Origin: an uncultured Opitutia bacterium
Lineage (GTDB): Bacteria > Verrucomicrobiota > Verrucomicrobiia > Opitutales > Opitutaceae
DNA length: 64,000 nucleotides
Assembly: GCA_903900845.1 (NCBI GenBank)
Contig: CAIUOU010000167.1
Location: 1 to 64,000 of the forward strand
Direction of reading: 5' to 3'
The translations under genes and the position numbers were made by a program. The notes under the pieces are model-generated. The model searched no databases. It was not told the origin of the DNA and saw nothing but the letters and a program-made list of their open reading frames with translations. Positions 11,010-18,178 of the stretch are shown in pieces; within the stretch, counting starts at the first letter, position 1, and each line of letters starts with the position of its first letter.

Positions 11010-12536
11010 ATGCCCCGCCCCGTCCGGCTCCACCTTTTCACCGCCTTGATTCCCGCGCTGGTGTTCCTGATGGCGCCGGCCGCACCGGCGGCGGACTCAA
11101 GGCCGAACGTCATCCTCTTCATCGCCGACGACATCAGCTGGGACGACCTCGGTTGCACAGGAAATCCGACGGCGCGCACGCCGCATCTCGACCGTCTCGC
11201 GGCGGGCGGGCGTCGCTTCGACGCCGCCTTCCTCACCGCCAGCAGTTGCAGCCCGAGTCGCAGCAGCATCGTGACCGGAAGGTATCCGCACAACAACGGC
11301 CGCGCTTCCGAACTTCATGAGCCGATCGCGTCCCACCTGCCGTGGTTCCCACGCCTGCTCCGCGAGGCGGGTTACCACACGGTGCTGAGCGGGAAAAACC
11401 ACCTGAGCTCCGCGCCGCCCGCGCCGGGTGAGCAGTCCCAGCCGAAGGCTTTCGACGTGATCGATGCCGGCAAGGCGGAGGGCAACGGCGGGGGCCACGC
11501 CAACTGGGTGCGCCTCCTGCGCGAACGTCCCGCGGACCGGCCCTTCTTCGGCTGGTACGCCGCGCTCGACGCCCATCGCGGGTGGGAGGCCGACGCCGAG
11601 TGGAGGGAGGAAGCCTACGGGCCCAAGCACGATCCCGCCAAGGTGCGCGTACCACCGTTTCTGCGCGACGACGTCCCGACCCGGGCCGACCTCGCCTCGC
11701 ATGCGAACGAGGTGACGCGATTCGACCACTTCGTGGGCCTCGTCGTCGCGGAGTTGGAACGTCAGGGCCAGCTCGCCAACACCCTTATCCTCGTGATGGC
11801 GGACAACGGACGTCCCTTTCCGCGGGCGAAGACGCGGCTGCACGACTCCGGCATGAAGACCTACCTGATCGCGCACTGGCCGGCCGGCATCGCCCGGCCC
11901 GGGATTCCTGCCACCGGTCTGGTGAGCGCGATCGACCTTGCGCCAAGCATCCTTGAGGTCGCGGGCGTACCCGCCGCGCCCACGATGCAGGGCGTGAGCC
12001 TCCGGCCGATGCTCCGGGATCCCGCGGCCACGGTGCGGCGCGCGGCGTTCTCCGAGCACAATTGGCACGACTACGAGGCGCATGGTCGCGCCGTGCGCGC
12101 CGAGGGCTACCTCTACATTCGCAACCACCGGCCCGGCCAACCCTGGCAGGGTCCGGCGGATTCCGTGCGATCCCCCTCGCACCAGGCGCTGCGGCAGGCG
12201 CGCGAAGCCCGGGAACTCACACCGGCGCAGGCCGATGTCTTCCTCGCCCCGCGACCCGCGGAGGAACTCTACCAGACGGCCGAGGATCCTCATCAACTGC
12301 GGAACCTTGCCGGCGACCCCGCGCATGCCGCGGCCCGGGCGCGGCTGGCCCGACTGCTCGCCGAATGGACCACGGCGACCGGAGACACGGTCCCCGCGCA
12401 GCTCACCCCGGATCTTTTCGACCGCGACACCGGCGCCGCGGCCGCGAAGGGAAAAAAGGGTCGCGGTAACTCCCGAGGAACCCCCGCCGGTGCCGAGCGG
12501 CAGGCCGACCGCATCAACGCTCCTGGTCCGCGCTAG
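11010..12536 (+). CDS. secreted sulfatase (S1 family)
   Basis: A formylglycine-dependent sulfatase of 508 aa, likely periplasmic, releasing sulfate from sulfated glycans. A signal peptide covers about 1-28. The metal-binding aspartates lie in FIADDISWDDLG. The sulfatase signature is C-S-P-S-R with Cys80 as the residue converted to formylglycine, so a maturase must be encoded elsewhere. ADNGRPFPRAKTRLHDSG supplies further metal and active-site residues. The C-terminus is a low-complexity Lys/Gly/Arg/Ala tail. The gene is transcribed divergently from the PSCyt operon. A perfect TTGACA at 10972-10977 lies just upstream, though no good -10 box follows it. Substrate specificity cannot be read from sequence. 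Confidence 0.94.
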   Translation: MPRPVRLHLFTALIPALVFLMAPAAPAADSRPNVILFIADDISWDDLGCTGNPTARTPHLDRLAAGGRRFDAAFLTASSCSPSRSSIVTGRYPHNNGRASELHEPIASHLPWFPRLLREAGYHTVLSGKNHLSSAPPAPGEQSQPKAFDVIDAGKAEGNGGGHANWVRLLRERPADRPFFGWYAALDAHRGWEADAEWREEAYGPKHDPAKVRVPPFLRDDVPTRADLASHANEVTRFDHFVGLVVAELERQGQLANTLILVMADNGRPFPRAKTRLHDSGMKTYLIAHWPAGIARPGIPATGLVSAIDLAPSILEVAGVPAAPTMQGVSLRPMLRDPAATVRRAAFSEHNWHDYEAHGRAVRAEGYLYIRNHRPGQPWQGPADSVRSPSHQALRQAREARELTPAQADVFLAPRPAEELYQTAEDPHQLRNLAGDPAHAAARARLARLLAEWTTATGDTVPAQLTPDLFDRDTGAAAAKGKKGRGNSRGTPAGAERQADRINAPGPR

Positions 12537-12545
12537 CGCCCCACT

Positions 12546-12944
12546 TCACTTCGCGGCGGCCTTGATCAGCGGCTTTTCCAGCAGGGTCCGGTACCAGGAC
12601 CAGCGTCGGTACAGCAGGACCGCGACCGCCGCACCCGTCGTGTCCGCGACCCAATCCCCCAGCTCCGTCTCACGGCCGGGCACGAAACTTTGGTGCCACT
12701 CGTCGGTCGCCCCGTAGGCGGAGACGGCGACCAGCGCCCACCATGGGCCCCCGCGCCCCGGCGCCGTGCGGCAGGCCAGGGTACCAAGCAGGCCGTAGAC
12801 GCAGAAGTGGACCACCTTGTCGAAATGCAGTATCCGGGGTCCGGCGACGCTGGGACGGCTTGACGCCGAGAAGATCAGGGCCGCCATCACCAGCGGCCAG
12901 AGCCAGGCGCGACGCTCCCTGGAAAACCACCGCTGGCGGCTCAT
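12546..12944 (-). CDS. VanZ-like membrane protein
   Basis: A 132-residue integral membrane protein of the VanZ-like family, whose cellular role is mostly unknown. It has about four hydrophobic segments (LWPLVMAALIFSA, VVHFCVYGLLGTLA, WALVAVSAYGA, ADTTGAAVAVLLY). The family signature DEWHQSFVPGR is followed by ELGDWVAD, including the typical Asp residues. The ATG at 12944 overlaps the stop of the upstream receiver-GGDEF gene by 4 bases, which fixes the start; a much longer open frame upstream is arginine-rich, non-membrane sequence antisense to nothing recognisable, and was discarded. It converges on the sulfatase gene with only 9 bases between. Confidence 0.88.
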   Translation of the reverse strand: MSRQRWFSRERRAWLWPLVMAALIFSASSRPSVAGPRILHFDKVVHFCVYGLLGTLACRTAPGRGGPWWALVAVSAYGATDEWHQSFVPGRETELGDWVADTTGAAVAVLLYRRWSWYRTLLEKPLIKAAAK

Positions 12945-13831
12945 GGCGTCGCGCCCCGGGGGGATTCCGTCCAGCCGACGGCGCGGTTTCTCCCCTCCCC
13001 CTTGGCCGCGTAGAGCGCGCGGTCGGCCGCCGCCAGCAGGGCATCGGCGGAACATGCCTCCCCGGAAAGCGAGGCCGCTCCCGCGCTGACCGGGAACCCC
13101 GCCCCGGCCGCCACGGCGCACATTCTTCGCGCCGCCGCAAGCGCTCCCGCCCCGTCGGCCGCCGGCAGGATCATCCCCAACTCGTCCCCGCCGACGCGCG
13201 CCACGCGGTCGATTTCCCGCCCCGTGGCGGGCAGGCGCTCCGCGAGCGCGCGCAGCGCGGCGTCTCCCGCGGCGTGGCCGCGCGTGTCATTGATGCGCTT
13301 GAAGTGGTCCACATCGGCGAGCACGAGGCCGAGCGGCTGCCCCAGCCGCCGCGCACGCTCCGCCTCGAGCGCCAGCAGGCGATCGAACTCCCGGCGGTTG
13401 AGCAACCCGGTGAGGGCGTCGCGTGTCGCCAGCCGGCGCAACTCCGCCAGGGTCGCCCCCAGCCGCAGGGCGTAACGCAACGCGCGCTCCAGGAGGCGCG
13501 GCGTGATCTCGCCCTTCACCAGGTAATCCAGCGCCCCGGCCTCCATCGCGGCGAGATCGACGCGCTCGGCGGACTCGGCCGTGAGAAAGATGATGGGCGT
13601 CTCGCAGCCGCGGGCCGCGGCCTCGCGGATCAGCTGCAGGCCGTCGCGCGCTCCCAGCTGGTAATCCAGCAGGCACACGGCGTGCCCGGCCGTAAGCAGC
13701 CGCGCGAGGCCGTCCTCGTAACTCCCCGCCCATTCCAGCTCGAAATGCTCACCTTGGAACGCGGCGAAATGCGCGGCGGTCAGACGGTGCTGCAGCCGGT
13801 CGTCGTCGATCAGCAGGACTCTGCGCGCCAT
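12941..13831 (-). CDS. response regulator with GGDEF domain
   Basis: A putative diguanylate cyclase response regulator of 296 aa. The receiver domain (about 3-120) has the acidic pair Asp10/Asp11, phosphoacceptor Asp56 (LLDYQLG), Thr84 and Lys106. The GGDEF domain (about 133-290) has the metal Asp in LADVDHFKRIND and the active-site loop as GGDEL (214-218). The usual Phe is replaced by Leu, a conservative change that may still be active. RxxD at 205-208, five residues before the loop, is a standard inhibitory I-site, favouring a working cyclase that binds c-di-GMP. I chose the ATG at 13831; a TTG eight codons upstream is possible. It overlaps the VanZ-like gene and starts 34 bases after trpA. 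No histidine kinase is nearby. Confidence 0.9.
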   Translation of the reverse strand: MARRVLLIDDDRLQHRLTAAHFAAFQGEHFELEWAGSYEDGLARLLTAGHAVCLLDYQLGARDGLQLIREAAARGCETPIIFLTAESAERVDLAAMEAGALDYLVKGEITPRLLERALRYALRLGATLAELRRLATRDALTGLLNRREFDRLLALEAERARRLGQPLGLVLADVDHFKRINDTRGHAAGDAALRALAERLPATGREIDRVARVGGDELGMILPAADGAGALAAARRMCAVAAGAGFPVSAGAASLSGEACSADALLAAADRALYAAKGEGRNRAVGWTESPRGATP

Positions 13832-13865
13832 GGCCGAGACGGGGTCGCCGGACAAACGGGGGCGA

Positions 13866-14669
13866 TCAGGTGCGGGCGGTACCGGCGGAAAGGTCCGCCG
13901 CCCGCGCGCCGAGCTTCCCGGGCAGCCCCGCGCGATCGCCGAGATTATCCCGGATGCAGTTCACCAGCGCGCTGCCGACGACCACACCGTCGGCGTGGGC
14001 CGCGACCTCCGCCACCTGGGCCCGCGTGCCGATCCCGAAACCGACCACCGTCGGCAGATCCGTCCGCGCGCGGATGCGCTTCATCGCCTCGGGAATGTTA
14101 CCCGCCACCTGGTCCCGCACCCCGGTCACGCCTTCCCGGGAAACGTAGTAAAGGAACCCCGTCGTGACGGAAGCGATCCGGGCGATCCGTTCGTCCGGGG
14201 TGGTCGGCGCGACGATGAAAACGGTGTCGACCCCGTGTTTTCGGCCGGCCTCCAGCACCTCCCCCGCCTCCTCGGGAGGCAGGTCGAGCGTGAGAATGCC
14301 GTCCACTCCCGCCGCGCGTGCGGCGCCGACGTAGGCGTCGACGCCGTTGGCAAAGACGAGGTTGTAATAGGTGTAGAACACGACCGGCGCGTCGCTGAAT
14401 TCGCGGATACGGCGCACAAGCTCAAAGACGCGCGCCGCGGTCATCCCGCCCTCGAGCGCCCGCTGCGCCGCGAGCTGGTTGGTGAGACCGTCGGCCAGCG
14501 GATCCGAGAACGGCACGCCGAGCTCGAGAATGTCGACTCCGTTGGCGAGCAGCGCGCGGCAGACCTCGACCGACGTCTCGAAGTCAGGGTCGCCCGCGCA
14601 GACATAGGCGACGAAAGCCGCGCGACGCGCGGCGCGGCACTGGGCGAAGACCGGCTGGAGACGGGACAT
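13866..14669 (-). CDS. trpA: tryptophan synthase alpha chain
   Basis: Cytoplasmic TrpA, 267 aa, cleaves indole-3-glycerol phosphate to indole and glyceraldehyde-3-phosphate within the alpha2-beta2 complex. The catalytic residues are present: Glu49 (DILELGVPFSDP) and Asp60 (PLADG). The TIM-barrel strands continue with VVFYTYYNLVF, GILTLDLP, TVFIVAPTT and VVGFGIGT, and the phosphate-binding GSALV near the end. Length is normal. The start is the ATG at 14669, giving MSRLQPVFAQ. Unusually trpB is not adjacent: the upstream neighbour is a nuclease-fold protein and the downstream one a c-di-GMP regulator. Confidence 0.96.
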   Translation of the reverse strand: MSRLQPVFAQCRAARRAAFVAYVCAGDPDFETSVEVCRALLANGVDILELGVPFSDPLADGLTNQLAAQRALEGGMTAARVFELVRRIREFSDAPVVFYTYYNLVFANGVDAYVGAARAAGVDGILTLDLPPEEAGEVLEAGRKHGVDTVFIVAPTTPDERIARIASVTTGFLYYVSREGVTGVRDQVAGNIPEAMKRIRARTDLPTVVGFGIGTRAQVAEVAAHADGVVVGSALVNCIRDNLGDRAGLPGKLGARAADLSAGTART

Positions 14670-14733
14670 GGAGGATGCACCGTGGCCGCTCCTGCGCGCG
14701 AAGGAAACCGCAATTTTGCGGCGCGCCGGCGGC

Positions 14734-15504
14734 TCAGAAGGAAAACTCCGCCCAGACCGGCAGATGGTCCGAAAGCAGGGAGGCCACGACCTCGGAGCGC
14801 ACCTCGGTGCAACCCTCGGGCAGGAAAACGAAGTCGAGGGCCCGGCGCGGCAGGGGTGACGGGAAGGTGCGGCCCGCGACCGGATGCAGGGAGTACTCGC
14901 AGTAATCGGAGAGGTGGCTGAGCAGCGACGCGGTGGCGTCGTCCCGCGAACGGGGGTTGTTGAAGTCCCCGCAGATGATCGGGGGGATGGCCCAACGTTT
15001 CCCGTGCAGCCGGTGTTTCTCCCGCAGCCAGTCCACGAGATGGTCGAGCTGCCGCAGCCTTTGCTGCCGCGATCCGAAATGGAGGTGCAGGTTGACGAGC
15101 GGCACGCAGCGACCCGCGACCTCGAGTTCGGCGTAAAGGAAACCCTTCTCGCCGAGCCGCCGCTGGCCGAACACGACCGTCTCCGCGGCGCGGATATCAT
15201 GCCGCGAGAGCAGCGCGTTGCCGTAGGAAAGGTTGATCAGCCCGGACCGCCGGTTGTTGATGCCGAACACCGAATGCGGGAAGCGCGTGTGCACCCGGAG
15301 GTAGTCGAGGTGGTCGAAATTGCCCGCCCAGCTCGAGCGTTCGTCGATCTCCTGCAGCGCCACCACGTCGGGCTTCAGCCGGTCGAGCAGCGCCGCGATG
15401 CGGCGCAGGTTGGCGCGGAGCTTCCGCGGCGTGGTCAGTCCCTGGATCGGGTTCAACCCGCGTCCGTGCGCGATGTTGAACGTGAGCAGGCGAAGTCTCG
15501 GCAT
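14734..15504 (-). CDS. endonuclease/exonuclease/phosphatase family protein
   Basis: A 256-residue metal-dependent hydrolase with the DNase I-like fold. The whole set of family motifs is visible: LLTFNIAHG with Asn10, LQEIDER with Glu52, LVNLHLHFG, CGDFNNPRS with Asp180, and SDHLPV with the Asp246-His247 pair. No signal peptide is present, so it is probably cytoplasmic. The substrate (nucleic acid, phosphoinositide-like or sphingolipid-like phosphodiester) cannot be told from sequence. The start is the ATG at 15504, giving MPRLRLLTFN, where the fold begins at once; a longer open frame upstream encodes no domain. It lies 64 bases upstream of trpA and 46 downstream of the hydrolase. Confidence 0.9.
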   Translation of the reverse strand: MPRLRLLTFNIAHGRGLNPIQGLTTPRKLRANLRRIAALLDRLKPDVVALQEIDERSSWAGNFDHLDYLRVHTRFPHSVFGINNRRSGLINLSYGNALLSRHDIRAAETVVFGQRRLGEKGFLYAELEVAGRCVPLVNLHLHFGSRQQRLRQLDHLVDWLREKHRLHGKRWAIPPIICGDFNNPRSRDDATASLLSHLSDYCEYSLHPVAGRTFPSPLPRRALDFVFLPEGCTEVRSEVVASLLSDHLPVWAEFSF

Positions 15505-15550
15505 CCCGGGCGGTGAGACTACCGGGCCGACCCGGCGCGGCAAGCCGAGG

Positions 15551-16426
15551 TCACGGCCGCGCGGTGCCGAGAAACCCGCGGTCGCCCAGCCAATCGTGGA
15601 ACCGCGATATCCACGCGCCCGCGGGCCCCTTGTTCGTTTCCCTGACGCCAAAGCCGTGCCCGGCCCCGGCGTAGATATGCAGTTCCGCGGAGGCCCCGGC
15701 GCGCTTCGTCCGGAGATAGAATTCAGCGAGTCCCTCGGAGATGTTCTGCCGGTCCCCGTAACCCGCCGCCAGAAACACGGGCGGCGTGGACTTCGCCACC
15801 TGGATGTCGGTGCGCGGCAGCCCGCCGGGATAGACGAGAGCGTAGAAGTCCGGCCGCGCGTCGAGACGGTCCACCGCGTCGGTCGCCGCGGAGGCGGGGA
15901 CTTCCGGCCGGGTCGCCGCGAGCAGCGCGACCTCACCCCCGGCCGAGAAACCGATGATGCCCACCGCGCCCGGGTTGACTCCCCACTCGGCGGACCGCGC
16001 CCGCACCAGCCGGACCGCTCGCCGCGCGTCGGCCAGGGCGTCGCGATCCACCGTATAGGGCTGGAGCGCGCCCGGGGGCGCGGCGTCATCCTTGGCGAGC
16101 CGGTATTTCAGGACGAAAGCCGCGACCCCCCGCTCGGCGAGCCACCGCGCGACATTCCACCCTTCATGCTGGATCGCGAGCCGCGCATGGCCGCCGCCCG
16201 GCGCGACAATCACCGCGCAGCCCGTCGCCCGGCCCGCTTCCGGCAGGTGCACGGTGAGGGAGGGATGGTGGATGTTCGAAAGGTTGGACCCGGCGGTCTT
16301 TTCCGGCTCGGCACGACGCTCGACGGAACCAGGGGCGCCGGTCGGCCAGAGGGGCACCGCCTCGGCCGGTTCAGCCCCCGCCAGAACACCGGCGCCGGCC
16401 AGCCAAAATACAAACGCGGCACGCAT
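15551..16426 (-). CDS. secreted alpha/beta hydrolase (acetyl-esterase-like)
   Basis: A 291-residue serine esterase-type hydrolase. A signal peptide covers about 1-18 (FVFWLAGAGVLAGA). VIVAPGGGHARL is the oxyanion-hole region. The nucleophile elbow is GFSAGG with Ser161, a catalytic Asp probably lies in the region near 225, and His257 sits in GAGHGF. The pattern is that of secreted carbohydrate (xylan) acetyl esterases and related BD-FAE-like enzymes, and the substrate may be an acetylated sugar. It begins 14 bases after the LTxxQ-type gene on the same strand, so it is likely the last gene of the ECF sigma operon, which is an unusual place for an esterase. Confidence 0.87.
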   Translation of the reverse strand: MRAAFVFWLAGAGVLAGAEPAEAVPLWPTGAPGSVERRAEPEKTAGSNLSNIHHPSLTVHLPEAGRATGCAVIVAPGGGHARLAIQHEGWNVARWLAERGVAAFVLKYRLAKDDAAPPGALQPYTVDRDALADARRAVRLVRARSAEWGVNPGAVGIIGFSAGGEVALLAATRPEVPASAATDAVDRLDARPDFYALVYPGGLPRTDIQVAKSTPPVFLAAGYGDRQNISEGLAEFYLRTKRAGASAELHIYAGAGHGFGVRETNKGPAGAWISRFHDWLGDRGFLGTARP

Positions 16427-16440
16427 GACCCGGGCCGCCT

Positions 16441-16911
16441 TCAGGAACCGACCTTCGGGGCGGGCTTGGCGGCCACGTCGGGCGCGGCTCCCGGCTCGCC
16501 GCGCTTCTCCTTCTCCCGGCGCACGCGTTCGCGCATCTCCTGCCGCATCTTGTCGAGCTTCGAGCGCTGAACGGGGGTGAGCACGGCGGCCACATCCTCG
16601 TACATGCGTTCCGTGGTGCGGGAGGTGTCGGCCAGGTGCTCCCGCTGCATGCGTTGCAGATCCTCGGCCGCCCTCGCGACGATCGGCGTGATCGCCTTTT
16701 GCTGCTCCGCGGTCGGATTCAACCGCTGCGTGAATTGACGCATGAGCTGCGGATAGATCCTCCCTCCCGGCTCCTTGGCGGCCTGCTTGGCCGCCTTGCC
16801 CGCGCGCTCCGGAGCCCCGTCCGCCGACCGCAGGCTGAAAACCCCGCCGAAAATCGCGCCCGCGATGAAGACGCCGACAAACGCGAGGATGACCTTCCAA
16901 GGGCGGTCCAT
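16441..16911 (-). CDS. membrane-anchored LTxxQ-type periplasmic protein
   Basis: A 156-residue protein with one N-terminal transmembrane segment (about 7-26, VILAFVGVFIAGAIFGGVFS) and a helical, charged periplasmic part. The motif LTPVQ at 111-115 and an earlier related LNPTAEQQ (64-71) place it with the CpxP/Spy/CnrX-like group of stress and metal sensors (heavy-metal resistance fold). The C-terminus is Lys/Arg then Ala/Pro-rich. It begins two bases after the 103-aa membrane protein and is in one operon with the ECF sigma factor, the position CnrX holds in the CnrYXH metal-stress system. It is therefore probably the envelope sensor of this sigma factor. The ligand is unknown; no His/Met/Cys-rich metal site is visible. 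Confidence 0.8.
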   Translation of the reverse strand: MDRPWKVILAFVGVFIAGAIFGGVFSLRSADGAPERAGKAAKQAAKEPGGRIYPQLMRQFTQRLNPTAEQQKAITPIVARAAEDLQRMQREHLADTSRTTERMYEDVAAVLTPVQRSKLDKMRQEMRERVRREKEKRGEPGAAPDVAAKPAPKVGS

Positions 16912-16913
16912 GG

Positions 16914-17225
16914 TCAGTCCGCGAGGGCGAGCACGACCGCGACCGTGTCGTTGAGACCGAGCAGATCGTCGCCGGATCCGAACCAGAGGCCGTCACCCAG
17001 GCCGATGGCGAGGCTGAGGACCGCCACGAGACCGGCGAGGCCGACGGCGCGAAGCGCGAAGGCTTCGAGCAGGGCGCGGCCATCGGGGGCGACCGCCAAT
17101 CCGAGCGCCGCCACGCGCGTGGCGAATCCGAAGGGCGCGGCCTCGGGCGGCGTTTCGCCGGCTGGGCGGGCCGCGCGGGCGAGGCGCGACCATGCCGAGA
17201 GCGGACCGGATGATGCGGATTTCAT
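16914..17225 (-). CDS. small single-span membrane protein, candidate anti-sigma factor
   Basis: A 103-residue protein I do not recognise by family. It has an N-terminal soluble part of about 55 residues, one clear transmembrane segment (about 58-77, LRAVGLAGLVAVLSLAIGLG) and a short C-terminal segment ending in a second weaker hydrophobic run (VAVVLALAD). The start codon overlaps the stop of the ECF sigma gene by 4 bases, so translation is coupled. Position and topology are those of a membrane anti-sigma factor such as CnrY: sigma-binding N-terminus inside, one span. No zinc-binding HxxxCxxC motif is present, so it is not a ZAS-type anti-sigma factor. The role is an inference from context. 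Confidence 0.7.
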   Translation of the reverse strand: MKSASSGPLSAWSRLARAARPAGETPPEAAPFGFATRVAALGLAVAPDGRALLEAFALRAVGLAGLVAVLSLAIGLGDGLWFGSGDDLLGLNDTVAVVLALAD

Positions 17226-17821
17226 GATTTTTCCCTCCTCTTAAGCTCCTGGAATAATTTCTGCAACTTGCGCCGGGCCCGGAAGGCCCGGACTTTGACC
17301 AGCGACTGGTTCCACCCCGTCGCGGCCGCGATTTCGGCGATGCTGCGCTGCTCGAGGTCGAGCATGCGCACCACGAGCTGGTCCTCAGGCTTGAGCTGGG
17401 AAAGAAGCTTGTGGACCAGTTCGCGGGCGGCGAGCGCGTCGTTCGCGGCGACCTCGTTCTCGCTGGTGAGCACGGCGTCGAGGACCTGCGCCTCGTTCTC
17501 GGACAAGTCGGCCCAGCGGAACTCCGGCCGGCGCCGTTGCGCCCGCAGGTGGTCGATGCAGGTGGTCACCGCGATCCGCGACACCCAATGCGTGAAGGGT
17601 ACGGCCCCCTGGTACTGTCCGAGCCGGGAGAACATTTTCAGGAAAACCTCCTGGCAGAGATCCTCCTCGGCGACGCGCCGCGGCAGATGCGCGCGCACGA
17701 TGCGGACCACCAACGGGTAGAGGTGCTCCACCAGTTCCCGCGCCGCCTGCTGGTCGCGACGGCGCACCCGCTCGAGACACGCCGCCACGTCGATGGGCGG
17801 CGGGTCGACGGCGTCGGGCAT
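17222..17821 (-). CDS. ECF-type RNA polymerase sigma factor
   Basis: A 199-residue extracytoplasmic-function sigma factor with only regions 2 and 4. Region 2 (about 22-95) contains AEEDLCQEVFLKMF and the DNA-melting and -10-binding helix (FTHWVSRIAVTTCIDHLR). Region 4 (about 135-190) contains the helix-turn-helix RSIAEIAAATGWNQSLVKVRAFRAR split over two helices. The acidic linker is typical. It overlaps the small membrane protein by 4 bases and leads a four-gene operon with an LTxxQ-type sensor and a secreted hydrolase. Self-regulation from a promoter in 17822-17900 would be expected; a palindrome GTGATCAC lies about 20 bases upstream of the start. Confidence 0.95.
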   Translation of the reverse strand: MPDAVDPPPIDVAACLERVRRRDQQAARELVEHLYPLVVRIVRAHLPRRVAEEDLCQEVFLKMFSRLGQYQGAVPFTHWVSRIAVTTCIDHLRAQRRRPEFRWADLSENEAQVLDAVLTSENEVAANDALAARELVHKLLSQLKPEDQLVVRMLDLEQRSIAEIAAATGWNQSLVKVRAFRARRKLQKLFQELKRREKS

Positions 17822-18178
17822 CCGGCTATCGATGCAAGGGTGATCACGTCACGCAAGACGCGGCTTGGTGGAGCGGGTTACAGGAGCGCGCCGCGCCCGC
17901 GGACGGCGGAAAACCCGGCGACAGACCGCCGGTCCGGGCGCGGACCTTGACTTCAGGTTGACGCCGCCGCTACCTCTCCGCGCCCATGGCAACGCGGCCG
18001 CCAGCCCTTCGACTTACGAGCGCGCACGACCTCTGAGCAGCCGTTCGCGGCGGGTCGTGCGTGGGAGCCCCGCGCGCCGGAAATCCGGTCCGCGTCGTGT
18101 CAGCCAAAGACCGTTTCTTCACGGGAACGGACCGTAGACCGCCCTCAACCAACCACTTTGTCAGTCGATTTCCCGGCC
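17822..18178. other. divergent intergenic region between sigma operon and leuA
   Basis: These 357 bases contain no convincing full-length gene. The left part (17822-17945) is the expected promoter region for the sigma operon. The right part holds a promoter-like TTGACT, a possible 16-residue leader peptide and two hairpins, listed separately. The rest shows nothing I can name. Confidence 0.6.
17947..18134 (+). promoter_or_regulatory. possible leuA promoter, leader peptide and attenuator hairpins
   Basis: TTGACT (17947-17952) is followed 17 bases later by CTACCT (17970-17975), a weak promoter candidate. An ATG at 17986, which would be nearly the first transcribed base, opens a short frame to a TGA ending at 18036 with product MATRPPALRLTSAHDL, containing three leucines, the last just before the stop. 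Its final codons overlap the 5' arm of a perfect 9-base-pair hairpin, CGCACGACC (18023-18031) with GGTCGTGCG (18053-18061). CACGAC in that arm can also pair with GTCGTG (18094-18099). A second hairpin pairs CGGTCCG (18086-18092) with CGGACCG (18128-18134). The arrangement resembles leader-peptide attenuation; no U-run terminator is present, so it stays tentative. Confidence 0.3.

Noticed and set aside
9652-11049. 465-codon plus-strand frame opposite the PSCyt/PSD gene
   Set aside because: Antisense shadow of a gene with two heme motifs and known domains; composition is unnatural (Arg/Gly/Val-rich).
12945-13121. N-terminal extension of the VanZ-like gene by 59 codons
   Set aside because: The extension is Arg/Gly-rich and lies over the GGDEF gene; the ATG at 12944 is fixed by a 4-base overlap.
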